A stretch of 13,340 bases of DNA from positions 1 to 13,340 of the forward strand of contig USDN01000071.1 in NCBI GenBank assembly GCA_900553515.1. The letters are read 5' to 3'. The translations under genes were made by a program, and so were the position numbers. This DNA comes from an uncultured Blautia sp. Its GTDB lineage: Bacteria; Bacillota; Clostridia; Lachnospirales; Lachnospiraceae. The notes beneath the pieces were generated by a model, which worked only from the letters and a program-made list of their open reading frames with translations, was not told where the DNA came from and made no database searches. Numbering within the stretch: the first letter of the stretch is position 1; every line of letters begins with the position of its first letter. Positions 6,655-13,340 of this stretch are shown in pieces.

Positions 6655-8173
6655 TCTCTGTCCCTCCAATGCCTTCTTCCAGAATCTGATAAATCTTTTT
6701 CATATCCAGATGTTTTCTAAGCTCTGCCGCCAGGATATCATACTGCGTTTCCTTAAAAGAAGCAAAATCCACACCTTCCATCTGAGAAACGTCAATCCCC
6801 TTTTTCTCACCCACAGCGCGGATCAGGGCAAGGGCAGAATCCTCTTTGTCAAAAATCCCATGTACATAGGTTCCGCAGACGTTTTCAAAAACAGTCCCTT
6901 CTGTTTTTTCCTGTCCGCTTACGCCGTCTTTTGTCCAGGTGCTGGCATGAGCGCCGGACTTCCAGGTGCTTTCTCCCATATGGATCTCATAACCGGTAAA
7001 ATCCACACCGCTCAGAGGCTGATATACACCCTTGATATCCAGGTACTTTCCAGTCACCTGTGTCCGTGTTTTTTTCTCTGCAAAAACCGTATCCATTGGA
7101 AGAAGTCCCATACCTCTCATAGTGCCTCCGGCTTCTACTCCATAAGGATCGCTTAAAGATTCTCCCAGCATCTGGTAGCCGCCGCAGATACCGAACACAA
7201 AGGTTCCTCTGGCAGCCGCCTTCAGGATCAGCGCCTCCATGCCGCTTTCTCTGAGCCACTGGAGATCCTCCATGGTATTTTTGGTACCCGGAAGCATGAT
7301 CACATCCGGATTCTTCAGGTCCGCCGGATGTTTTACATAACGAAGGGACACTCCCGGAATACTTTCAAACGGATTAAAATCTGTAAAATTGGAAATCCTC
7401 GGCACCCGGATCACTGCAATGTCGATCTGCCCGATCTCCTGATCTCTGTCAAACCGGTCTGTCAGACTGTCCTCATCTTCCACCTGAATATCCAGATAAG
7501 GAGCCACGCCGACTACCGGAATGCGGCATTTCTCTTCCAGCATCTCCACACCGGGATCCAGAATGGTTTTATCTCCGCGGAACTTGTTGATGATAAGCCC
7601 TTTTACCATTTCTCTTTCTTCCGGCTCCAGAAGTTCTACCGTACCGTAAAGCTGGGCGAACACGCCGCCTCTGTCAATATCCCCTACCAGAAGGACCGGG
7701 GCGCCAGCCATTTTTGCCATGCCCATATTTACGATATCTTCTGCTTTCAGATTGATCTCTGCGGGACTTCCTGCACCTTCAATAACGATAATATCATTTT
7801 CTGAGGCAAGCGTATTGTAAGCTTTCATCACTTCCGGCACTAATTTTTTCTTATACTTAAAATAATCTCTGGCGCTCATTGTACCCAGGACTTCTCCGTT
7901 TACGATCACCTGAGAACCTACATCATTGGTAGGCTTCAGAAGAATCGGGTTCATCAGCACAGAAGGAGCGATTCCTGCCGCCTCTGCCTGCATGACCTGT
8001 GCCCGTCCCATTTCCAGCCCTTCCTTTGTAATAAAGGAATTCAGCGCCATATTCTGTGATTTAAAGGGAGCCACCCGGTAGCCGTCCTGCTTGAAAATGC
8101 GGCATAATCCTGCTGCAAGAAGACTTTTTCCCGCATTAGACATGGTTCCCTGTACCATGATTGCTTTTGCCAT
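6644..8173 (-). CDS. cbiP: Adenosylcobyric acid synthase (glutamine-hydrolysing) CbiP
   Basis: This 509-residue amidotransferase (CbiP/CobQ) adds four amide groups to adenosylcobyrinate a,c-diamide using ATP and glutamine. The N-terminal dethiobiotin-synthetase-like domain has the P-loop MVQGTMSNAGKS (residues 6-17) and FKSQNMALNS, the family signature. The C-terminal class I-like glutaminase domain has nucleophile Cys330 in GICGGYQMLG and the histidine in GTYVHGIFD. The length is normal. The chosen ATG at 8173 has GGAGG about ten bases upstream and lies two bases after the cobD stop; an in-frame TTG at 8194 would start inside cobD ahead of this site. Adjacent CbiA makes its substrate, and CobD/CbiB use its product. 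Confidence 0.95.
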   Translation of the reverse strand: MAKAIMVQGTMSNAGKSLLAAGLCRIFKQDGYRVAPFKSQNMALNSFITKEGLEMGRAQVMQAEAAGIAPSVLMNPILLKPTNDVGSQVIVNGEVLGTMSARDYFKYKKKLVPEVMKAYNTLASENDIIVIEGAGSPAEINLKAEDIVNMGMAKMAGAPVLLVGDIDRGGVFAQLYGTVELLEPEEREMVKGLIINKFRGDKTILDPGVEMLEEKCRIPVVGVAPYLDIQVEDEDSLTDRFDRDQEIGQIDIAVIRVPRISNFTDFNPFESIPGVSLRYVKHPADLKNPDVIMLPGTKNTMEDLQWLRESGMEALILKAAARGTFVFGICGGYQMLGESLSDPYGVEAGGTMRGMGLLPMDTVFAEKKTRTQVTGKYLDIKGVYQPLSGVDFTGYEIHMGESTWKSGAHASTWTKDGVSGQEKTEGTVFENVCGTYVHGIFDKEDSALALIRAVGEKKGIDVSQMEGVDFASFKETQYDILAAELRKHLDMKKIYQILEEGIGGTENEG

Positions 8174-8175
8174 AA

Positions 8176-9222
8176 TCAATTTTCCTCCAGACAATTTTTC
8201 AATGCTTCCAGAAGCCTTGCATTTTCTGCCCTGGTGCGTACTGCGATCCGGTAATAACCATCAGACAGCCCCGGATAATTGCTGCAGTCACGAAGGATCA
8301 CGCCGTTTTGGATTCCTTTTTCAAAAAGTCCCGGCTCTCCCCGGAAAAAAATATAATTGGCCTCAGAGGGATATACCCGGAATCCCAGCTCCTTCAACCC
8401 CTCTTTCAGATAAACCGCTTCCTCAAACACAAGCTTCCGTCCCTTTTCCACATAAGGGTATTCCTTCAAAGCCGCAATCCCTGCCGCCTGCGCCATAACG
8501 GAAATATTCCATGGCTGGGTCACCTGGGTCATTTTTTCCAGAAGCTCTCTGTTTTCGCTGAGACCATACCCCAGACGGACTCCTGCCATCGCATAACGTT
8601 TAGTAAACGCTTTCAGGATAAAAAGATTGTGATATCTGGGAAGCTGCGCCTTCAGAGAATACTTTCCCGGTTCTTTGATAAAATCAAGGAAACATTCATC
8701 TACAACAAGAAGGATCTCCAGTTCCCTGCAGTTACGCAGCACACGGAACAGAAACTCCCTGTCTGTAAGGATGCCTGTGGGATTATTGGGATTGCACAGA
8801 AACACCATGTCCAGATCTTTGTGAAGCCAGTCAATAAAGCTTTCCTGCATCTGGAAGGTATCCTCTTCCCGAAGGAGCACATGCTCCACCTCACACCCGA
8901 CACTTGCAAGAGCCTGTTCATATTCTGCAAAAGTCGGAATCGGGATCAGCGCCCGTTTCGGCCGTACTGCCTGACAAAGAGAAAAAATCAGCTCTGCTGC
9001 TCCGTTTCCGCAGATGATATTCTCCGGATCCATATCCTCATATTCTCCCAGCGCTTCTCTTAGCGGAGCATAACCAACCTGAGGATAATCTCCCAGATGC
9101 TCCAGACTGTCCCGGACCGCTTTTTTTATACTTTCCGGTGTTCCCAAAGGGTTACAGTTGGCGGAAAAATCAAGGCAGTTCTGATAAGTATAAATATTTC
9201 CTCCATGTATATGTTTGTTCAT
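8176..9222 (-). CDS. cobD: L-threonine-O-3-phosphate decarboxylase CobD
   Basis: This 348-residue PLP enzyme is of fold-type I and close to histidinol-phosphate aminotransferase. Within a cob operon it is best read as CobD, which decarboxylates threonine phosphate to (R)-1-amino-2-propanol O-2-phosphate, the arm joined to cobyrate by CbiB. The early HGGNIYTY and DFSANCNPLG are characteristic of CobD. CNPNNPTG (143-150) contacts PLP and Lys208 in AFTKRYAMAG is the Schiff-base lysine; RIAVRT near the end supplies the carboxylate-binding arginine. AGGAG lies seven bases before the ATG. It follows cbiB after a 66-base spacer with no evident promoter, and precedes cbiP by two bases. HisC is the alternative, but no his genes are nearby. 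Confidence 0.92.
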   Translation of the reverse strand: MNKHIHGGNIYTYQNCLDFSANCNPLGTPESIKKAVRDSLEHLGDYPQVGYAPLREALGEYEDMDPENIICGNGAAELIFSLCQAVRPKRALIPIPTFAEYEQALASVGCEVEHVLLREEDTFQMQESFIDWLHKDLDMVFLCNPNNPTGILTDREFLFRVLRNCRELEILLVVDECFLDFIKEPGKYSLKAQLPRYHNLFILKAFTKRYAMAGVRLGYGLSENRELLEKMTQVTQPWNISVMAQAAGIAALKEYPYVEKGRKLVFEEAVYLKEGLKELGFRVYPSEANYIFFRGEPGLFEKGIQNGVILRDCSNYPGLSDGYYRIAVRTRAENARLLEALKNCLEEN

Positions 9223-9288
9223 CGTCGTTCTCCTGTATTGTCACATCATGAAATACCGATGCTTCTTCCTTTTTCTTTTAAAAAAGCC

Positions 9289-10257
9289 CTACACCAGAAG
9301 CTGTACCAGGAGCCTTCCTCCAAGACAGAGGATCACACTGAGTACAGAAGCCCCGTACAGAAGCCGGTTGGCACGCCTGATGTCCTCTGGTTCCACTTCC
9401 CGAAGTTTATCTCCGATTGTTGGTTTTTCATATAATTTTCCAAAATAATATGCATTTCCCGCAAGCTGTACTCTTAAGGCGCCCGCCACTGCCGCCTCCG
9501 TCTGAGCGGAATTGGGACTTGCATGATTCCTTCTGTCTCTCTTATAGATTTTTGCCGCATTTTTTCCATCCATTCCTGTAAAAAACGCTGCTGCCACCAT
9601 CAGCCACCCGGAAATCCTTGCAGGAATATAATTTGCAAGGTCGTCCAGCTTTGCAGCGCAGCGGCCAAAATACAGATATCTGTCATTTTTGTAGCCCAGC
9701 ATGGAATCCATGGTATTGATCCCTTTATAAAGGAACATCAGAGGCGCTCCGCCCACAGCCATATAAAGCATAGGCGCAATCACCCCGTCGGAACTGTTTT
9801 CCGCCACAGTTTCCACTGCTGCTCTGGTTACTCCTTCTTCTGTCAGCTCTGCCGTATCCCGTCCCACAATCATGGAAACCGCATAGCGCGCTTCCTCAAT
9901 AGTACCGTTTTTCAGGCGGTCATAAACCTTCATACTTTCATCTTTTAAGGATTTTGTGGCAAGAAGCTGATAACACCAGAAGGTTTCCAGCACAAGTCCC
10001 GCCAGAGGCAGATACCGGTACAGCACAGATAAAGCCGCGCACGGAATCCCCAGGGAAAGCAGGCACACCAGGACAACCTCCAGAAATCCCCCAAACAGCT
10101 CTCCTTTTTTCGTTTTCGGAAAGATTTTTCGGATTCCCTTTTCAAGTAACGCGATCAGATTCCCGATCAGGCATACCGGATGATACAGCCATCTGGGATC
10201 TCCGATCAAAAGATCCAGTAAATACCCTGCTGCCAGGGCAATGGTATGATAAAGCAA
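9289..10257 (-). CDS. cbiB: Adenosylcobinamide-phosphate synthase CbiB
   Basis: This 322-residue integral membrane protein condenses adenosylcobyric acid with aminopropanol phosphate, giving adenosylcobinamide phosphate. The N-terminal GYLLDLLIGDPRWLYHPV and the later RRNHASPNSAQTEAAVAGAL are strong CbiB/CobD-family marks, and NSSDGVIAPMLY in the middle is also conserved. Hydrophobic stretches near residues 5-18, 58-78, 80-95, 160-178, 205-220 and 298-320 suggest several membrane spans. The start appears to be TTG at 10257, preceded by GAGG at about five bases; there is no upstream ATG that fits. It lies downstream of cbiA across the 246-base gap holding the folded element, and it is the first gene after that element. 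Confidence 0.95.
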   Translation of the reverse strand: MLYHTIALAAGYLLDLLIGDPRWLYHPVCLIGNLIALLEKGIRKIFPKTKKGELFGGFLEVVLVCLLSLGIPCAALSVLYRYLPLAGLVLETFWCYQLLATKSLKDESMKVYDRLKNGTIEEARYAVSMIVGRDTAELTEEGVTRAAVETVAENSSDGVIAPMLYMAVGGAPLMFLYKGINTMDSMLGYKNDRYLYFGRCAAKLDDLANYIPARISGWLMVAAAFFTGMDGKNAAKIYKRDRRNHASPNSAQTEAAVAGALRVQLAGNAYYFGKLYEKPTIGDKLREVEPEDIRRANRLLYGASVLSVILCLGGRLLVQLLV

Positions 10258-10271
10258 AATTTCCTCTTCCC

Positions 10272-10319
10272 GACACAGTATCTACAGAAAAATTCTATAT
10301 CCTGTGTCTTTGTTTTTTT
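10272..10319 (+). terminator. Hairpin with plus-strand T-run upstream of cbiB
   Basis: GACACAG (10272-10278) pairs perfectly with CTGTGTC (10302-10308), with an inner AGAA/TTCT helix (10286-10289 with 10293-10296). TTTGTTTTTTT follows on the plus strand (10309-10319). It looks like an intrinsic terminator for plus-strand transcripts, although no plus-strand gene precedes it. On the minus strand the same hairpin ends just before the cbiB ribosome site, so it could also shape the cbiB leader. Its function is uncertain. Confidence 0.4.
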
Positions 10320-10346
10320 AGATGTGTGAATCAAAAAATGCCTGAC

Positions 10347-10537
10347 GAATTGTTTCGTGCTGCGCACTTTCACAATTCTGCCCCAAATTCGGATATCGCG
10401 GGGCATACGCCCCGCTTTTTCTACACTTCGTTCCGGTCGGTGCTAAACGCGTACCACTGGCACGCAGCACCCTCATTTTGGGGCGGGTCATAAAGGCATA
10501 AAATCACTTATGTGCAAGCACAACGTGATTTATGACC
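10347..10537 (-). repeat. Structured palindromic element inside the cob operon
   Basis: Nearly the whole stretch can be folded into abutting stems. GAATTGT/ACAATTC pairs 10347-10353 with 10372-10378. GCCCCAAA/TTTGGGGC pairs 10380-10387 with 10477-10484 and encloses two hairpins: GCGGGGC/GCCCCGC (10398-10404 with 10409-10415) and a compound stem 10439-10455 with 10459-10471. GGTCATAA/TTATGACC pairs 10486-10493 with 10530-10537 and encloses AAATCAC/GTGATTT (10501-10507 with 10525-10531). The mismatch in the compound stem (A10453 opposite C10461) is A-C on the plus strand but a G-U pair on the minus strand, which favours a minus-strand RNA. This has the look of a REP/MITE-like dispersed element. 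It overlaps the end of cbiA. I see only one copy in the window, so repetition in the genome is inferred. It does not contain cobalamin riboswitch box sequences. Confidence 0.6.
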
Positions 10538-11910
10538 TTTTGACCCTGACATTTTTTATATTCCAGACATTTTTTCAGAAATGCCTCCGGTATTCGGGGA
10601 TTTCCATAGTAATACAAATGCGGGAAGCCTGCAAGGAGAGTGTCCGTCCCATGAATACACTCCCATCCTCTGGTGCTTTCCGGCTTCTGTGCATAAAAAT
10701 CTCCGCCGCAGTTTTCCGAATCAAAATAATGAAATTCATGAGCAGGGATCTCTCCCAGATCTTTTTCTCCCAGAACTGTTTTTTTCTGCTGAAGAGAAAT
10801 ATAGCCAAATCTGGAAAGTCCGGGCGTCCGGTATACTTTTCCCGGGATCACACCTGCCATACGGCGTATCTGGCCGTCCATATCCTCCATTTCCTCATGA
10901 AGATACATAAAACCGCCACACTCTGCCATGCAGGGAAGTCCGGCTTTTATCCTGCGTCTGATCTCATCTTTCACAGAACTGTTTTTTTCCAGTTCCTGTC
11001 CGTTCAGCTCCGGATAACCTCCATAAAGAAGAAGCCCGTCCAGCCCCTCCGGAAGATTTCTGTCATGAATTGGAGAAAAAGGCACAAGCTCTGCTCCCAT
11101 TTCCCTGAGAATCCGGAAATTATCTTCATAAAAGAAACAGAACGCCTCATCCTCGGCAACTCCGATCCGTACCGGTTCCTCCAAAATGAATTCCGGTTTT
11201 ATCGAAACTTCATCCATATCCGGCGCGCTGTCTGCCAGCATTTGGATTCCGTCTATGTCCAGTGTTTTCTCCAGAATTTCCGCCAGCTTATGAAGACGGT
11301 TCTGCAGCTCCGGGATCTCATGGGGAAGAACCAGTCCCAGGTGACGGCTTTCGATCACACAATCCTCCACTCGCGGCACATAACCCAGTACCGCGATCCC
11401 CAGTTCCCTCTCCACCAGCTCCTTCATTCTGGGATACAGCATGGGAGACATCTGGTTAAAGATTACCCCTCTGATATGACTGTCCTTTTTGTATTCCAGA
11501 AAGCCTTTGATATAGGCTGACAGAGAAACACTCATTCCTTTACTGTTTACAATGAGGATCACTGGCGTATCGGTCACTCTGGCAAGGTCATAGGCGCTTG
11601 CCCGTGTGGTCGTACCTCCAACTCCGTCATAAAAGCCCATCACTCCCTCCATCACAGAGATTTCACAGTCACAGGCATTTTTCTGAAAAATTCCCCTTGT
11701 GGTATCCTCCGAAGTAAAAAAGGTATCCAGATTTCTGGATCTTGTGCCGATCACCCGGCTGTGGAACATAGGATCAATGTAATCCGGTCCGCACTTAAAG
11801 GAGGCTGTTTTCAGCCCTCTGCTGACCAGCGCCTGGAGAAGTCCACAGGTAATCAGCGTCTTACCGCTTCCGCTGGCTCCTGCCGCCAGAAGTATCCTGG
11901 ATATTTTCAT
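10504..11910 (-). CDS. cbiA: Cobyrinic acid a,c-diamide synthase CbiA
   Basis: This 468-residue glutamine amidotransferase amidates the a and c side chains of cob(II)yrinate with ATP and glutamine. The N-terminal ATPase domain has the P-loop ASGSGKT (residues 12-18), FKCGPDYIDPMFH and NLDTFF, all CbiA hallmarks. The C-terminal glutaminase domain has nucleophile Cys331 in CMAECGGFMYL and the late HEFHYFD histidine motif. AAGGAGGAG lies just before the ATG, 15 bases after the cbiE-cbiT stop. The last 11 or so codons (VINHVVLAHK and neighbours) lie inside the palindromic element at 10347-10537. This tail is probably not ancestral: the element seems to have replaced the original stop region. The catalytic domains are intact, so the enzyme should be active. 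Confidence 0.95.
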   Translation of the reverse strand: MKISRILLAAGASGSGKTLITCGLLQALVSRGLKTASFKCGPDYIDPMFHSRVIGTRSRNLDTFFTSEDTTRGIFQKNACDCEISVMEGVMGFYDGVGGTTTRASAYDLARVTDTPVILIVNSKGMSVSLSAYIKGFLEYKKDSHIRGVIFNQMSPMLYPRMKELVERELGIAVLGYVPRVEDCVIESRHLGLVLPHEIPELQNRLHKLAEILEKTLDIDGIQMLADSAPDMDEVSIKPEFILEEPVRIGVAEDEAFCFFYEDNFRILREMGAELVPFSPIHDRNLPEGLDGLLLYGGYPELNGQELEKNSSVKDEIRRRIKAGLPCMAECGGFMYLHEEMEDMDGQIRRMAGVIPGKVYRTPGLSRFGYISLQQKKTVLGEKDLGEIPAHEFHYFDSENCGGDFYAQKPESTRGWECIHGTDTLLAGFPHLYYYGNPRIPEAFLKKCLEYKKCQGQKVINHVVLAHK

Positions 11911-11925
11911 AAGCTTCTCCTCCTT

Positions 11926-13340
11926 TTAGCTGACGGCCTGAATCGTAATCACATAAATAGGATTTTCTCCCATCATCATGTGATAGCGGCCGATGGATTT
12001 TGCTCTGGAAACTGCAAGCTGTACAATATCCGTTTCCCATACGGTATTTTCGTCCTCCGCCTTCAGCTGCCGGATACATTCCATAGCTTCACTGACCGTT
12101 TCCAGAGTGATACAGTTAATCACCATACGAACGTTTCTGTTTTTTTCCAGAAGTACATGGATGATCTCTCTGAGATTTCCGGAAGACCCTCCAATGAACG
12201 CATGAGTAGGCGCCGGAAGTGCTTCCAGTGCCTCTGGCGCCGTTCCTGCTATAACCTCCATATGGTCAAGAGCAAATTTTTCCTTGTTCTGTCGGATAAG
12301 GTCAAGGGCGTCTTCTTTTTTCTCAATGGCATACACTCTGCCCTCTCCGGCGCAGAGCGCCATTTCCACAGAAACCGATCCGGTCCCTGCACCTACGTCA
12401 TAACATATCGAATCCTTTTTCAGTTTCAGTTTTCCCAGAGAAACAGTACGGACTTCTGTTTTTGTCATAGGGGCTTTCCCCCTGATAAATTCCTCATCGG
12501 GAAGTCCGTGAGTGGCAGCTTCTTCCACTGCCTTTTCATTATATGCGCAGACCACGCTGAGGGCATCTCCCTGATACCCAGTCAGTTCACCTGCTTTTTT
12601 TGCAAAAATTTTTTCATTATCATAGGAAAGATTCTCGCCCACATAGAGAACGACGTCTCCCATTCCATAAGAAGTCAGCTTACGGGCAAGCTCTGCCGTC
12701 CCCTCTGCGGTTCCCAGAATGGCGAATACCTTTTTGTTTGAACGGATCAGAGACACCAGATTACAGTTTTTTCCATGGGCGCTGACAATTTTGGCATCAT
12801 CCCAGGAAAGCCCTATCTTTGCCATAAAATAAACCACGGAGGAGATCCCGCAGATTACCTGTGTATCCTCTCCCAGAAGCTCCAGAAGCTTCCTTGCTCC
12901 ACTGTAAAAACCAACGTCGCCGGAAAGGGCAATCACCACTTTTCTGTACTGCGGATGGCTGTGGATATAATCTACGATCTCCTGGCTTCTATATTCATAA
13001 AATACATCCTGATGTGGAAGGCGTACGGCGTCTGCCATTCTTTTTGCCCCAATAATCAGGTCTGCGTTTTCTACCGCGTTCTTTCCCTGAACGGTCATCG
13101 TCTCCCGGTCTCCCATGCCAATACCCAGAAGTATTACCTGAGGTTTCATGGAAAACTGAAATTTCTCTGCCAGCATAGAACATGCTTCCGTAAGGGTCAT
13201 TCCCTGCTCGTTTAACGGACGGCCGATGATCACCGGCGTTGCTCCACAGGAAACGGCCGCCTGTATTTTTTCCAGAAAACCGCCAGCTTTTCCGGAATCC
13301 TTTGTAACCAGATAACGGCAGTCATACTGTTTCAGCATGG
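11926..13340 (-). CDS. CbiJ-CbiE-CbiT fusion, 5' end outside the window
   Basis: The visible 470-residue frame is open to the window edge, so the true start lies to the right. Counting from the Met at 13338, residues 1-64 match the C-terminal end of precorrin-6A reductase CbiJ/CobK (YLVTKDSGKAGG, then VIIGRP). Residues 67-265 form CbiE, the C5-methyltransferase, with LLGIGMGD (70-77) and SGDVGFYSGA. Residues about 280-468 form CbiT, the C15-methyltransferase/decarboxylase, with SAM motif DVGAGTG (314-320). Together these would reduce cobalt-precorrin-6A and then methylate and decarboxylate it in successive steps. CbiE-CbiT fusions (CobL-like) are common; the added CbiJ part is less so. cbiA follows after 15 bases. 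A separate CbiE start at Met64 lacks a good ribosome site, which supports a true fusion. Confidence 0.9.
   Translation of the reverse strand, partial: MLKQYDCRYLVTKDSGKAGGFLEKIQAAVSCGATPVIIGRPLNEQGMTLTEACSMLAEKFQFSMKPQVILLGIGMGDRETMTVQGKNAVENADLIIGAKRMADAVRLPHQDVFYEYRSQEIVDYIHSHPQYRKVVIALSGDVGFYSGARKLLELLGEDTQVICGISSVVYFMAKIGLSWDDAKIVSAHGKNCNLVSLIRSNKKVFAILGTAEGTAELARKLTSYGMGDVVLYVGENLSYDNEKIFAKKAGELTGYQGDALSVVCAYNEKAVEEAATHGLPDEEFIRGKAPMTKTEVRTVSLGKLKLKKDSICYDVGAGTGSVSVEMALCAGEGRVYAIEKKEDALDLIRQNKEKFALDHMEVIAGTAPEALEALPAPTHAFIGGSSGNLREIIHVLLEKNRNVRMVINCITLETVSEAMECIRQLKAEDENTVWETDIVQLAVSRAKSIGRYHMMMGENPIYVITIQAVS

Noticed and set aside
9223..9288. Possible promoter or gene between cbiB and cobD
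   Set aside because: The 66 bases hold only the cobD ribosome site and A/T-rich spacer; no -35/-10 pair of good quality was found.
10347..10537. Cobalamin riboswitch between cbiA and cbiB
   Set aside because: I see no conserved riboswitch core sequences, and the stems are simple nested palindromes; the position inside the operon is also unusual for such a switch.
10510..11520. A 336-codon plus-strand open frame opposite cbiA, and similar long frames opposite cbiB, cobD and cbiE-cbiT
   Set aside because: They are antisense shadows of well-recognised genes, with Phe/His/Arg-rich translations, no family features and no ribosome sites.

Overview
The window looks like a chromosomal segment of an anaerobic Bacillota of class Clostridia, most likely a Lachnospiraceae gut bacterium. 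The reasons are the moderate G+C content, strong AGGAGG-type ribosome binding sites, TTGACA-17-TATAAT-like promoters, some TTG starts, and an anaerobic (Cbi-type) cobalamin pathway. This taxonomic call is an inference; no rRNA gene lies inside the window.

Layout. Bases 1-310 hold no gene. They carry three evenly spaced minus-strand promoters and a leader resembling an rRNA operon leader, so a stable-RNA operon probably begins just left of the window. A separate plus-strand promoter (307-335) drives a three-gene unit: cbiL (372-1067), then a DrrA-type ABC ATPase (1064-1906) and an ABC-2 permease (1919-2650). A two-way terminator (2654-2715) separates this unit from a minus-strand pair, a Cof-type HAD phosphatase (2735-3598) and a pyridoxal/pyridoxamine kinase (3618-4475). 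Divergent to the pair is a MocR/PdxR-type regulator (4603-5982), with a palindrome in the shared control region.

From 6013 to the right edge everything is on the minus strand and forms a cobalamin operon transcribed right to left: a cbiJ-cbiE-cbiT fusion (cut by the window edge), cbiA, cbiB, cobD, cbiP and cbiC. Between cbiA and cbiB lies a densely folded, roughly 190-bp palindromic element that also supplies the last codons of cbiA.

How the genes work together. CbiL, CbiJ, CbiE, CbiT and CbiC methylate, reduce, decarboxylate and rearrange the corrin ring. CbiA and CbiP amidate it. CobD makes (R)-1-amino-2-propanol O-2-phosphate, and CbiB attaches the aminopropanol arm. CobD needs PLP, and the kinase/HAD/MocR island in the middle probably manages PLP, which may explain its position. 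Cobalt insertion, CbiD, CbiF, CbiG, CbiH and the nucleotide-loop genes are not in the window. No cobalamin riboswitch is visible in it.

The best leads are: (1) the MocR regulator has lost the Schiff-base lysine (Arg302) and the adjacent conserved tyrosine (Phe271); (2) the folded element inside the cob operon; (3) the CbiJ-CbiE-CbiT fusion; (4) the pairing of cbiL with an exporter-like ABC system without a riboswitch leader.
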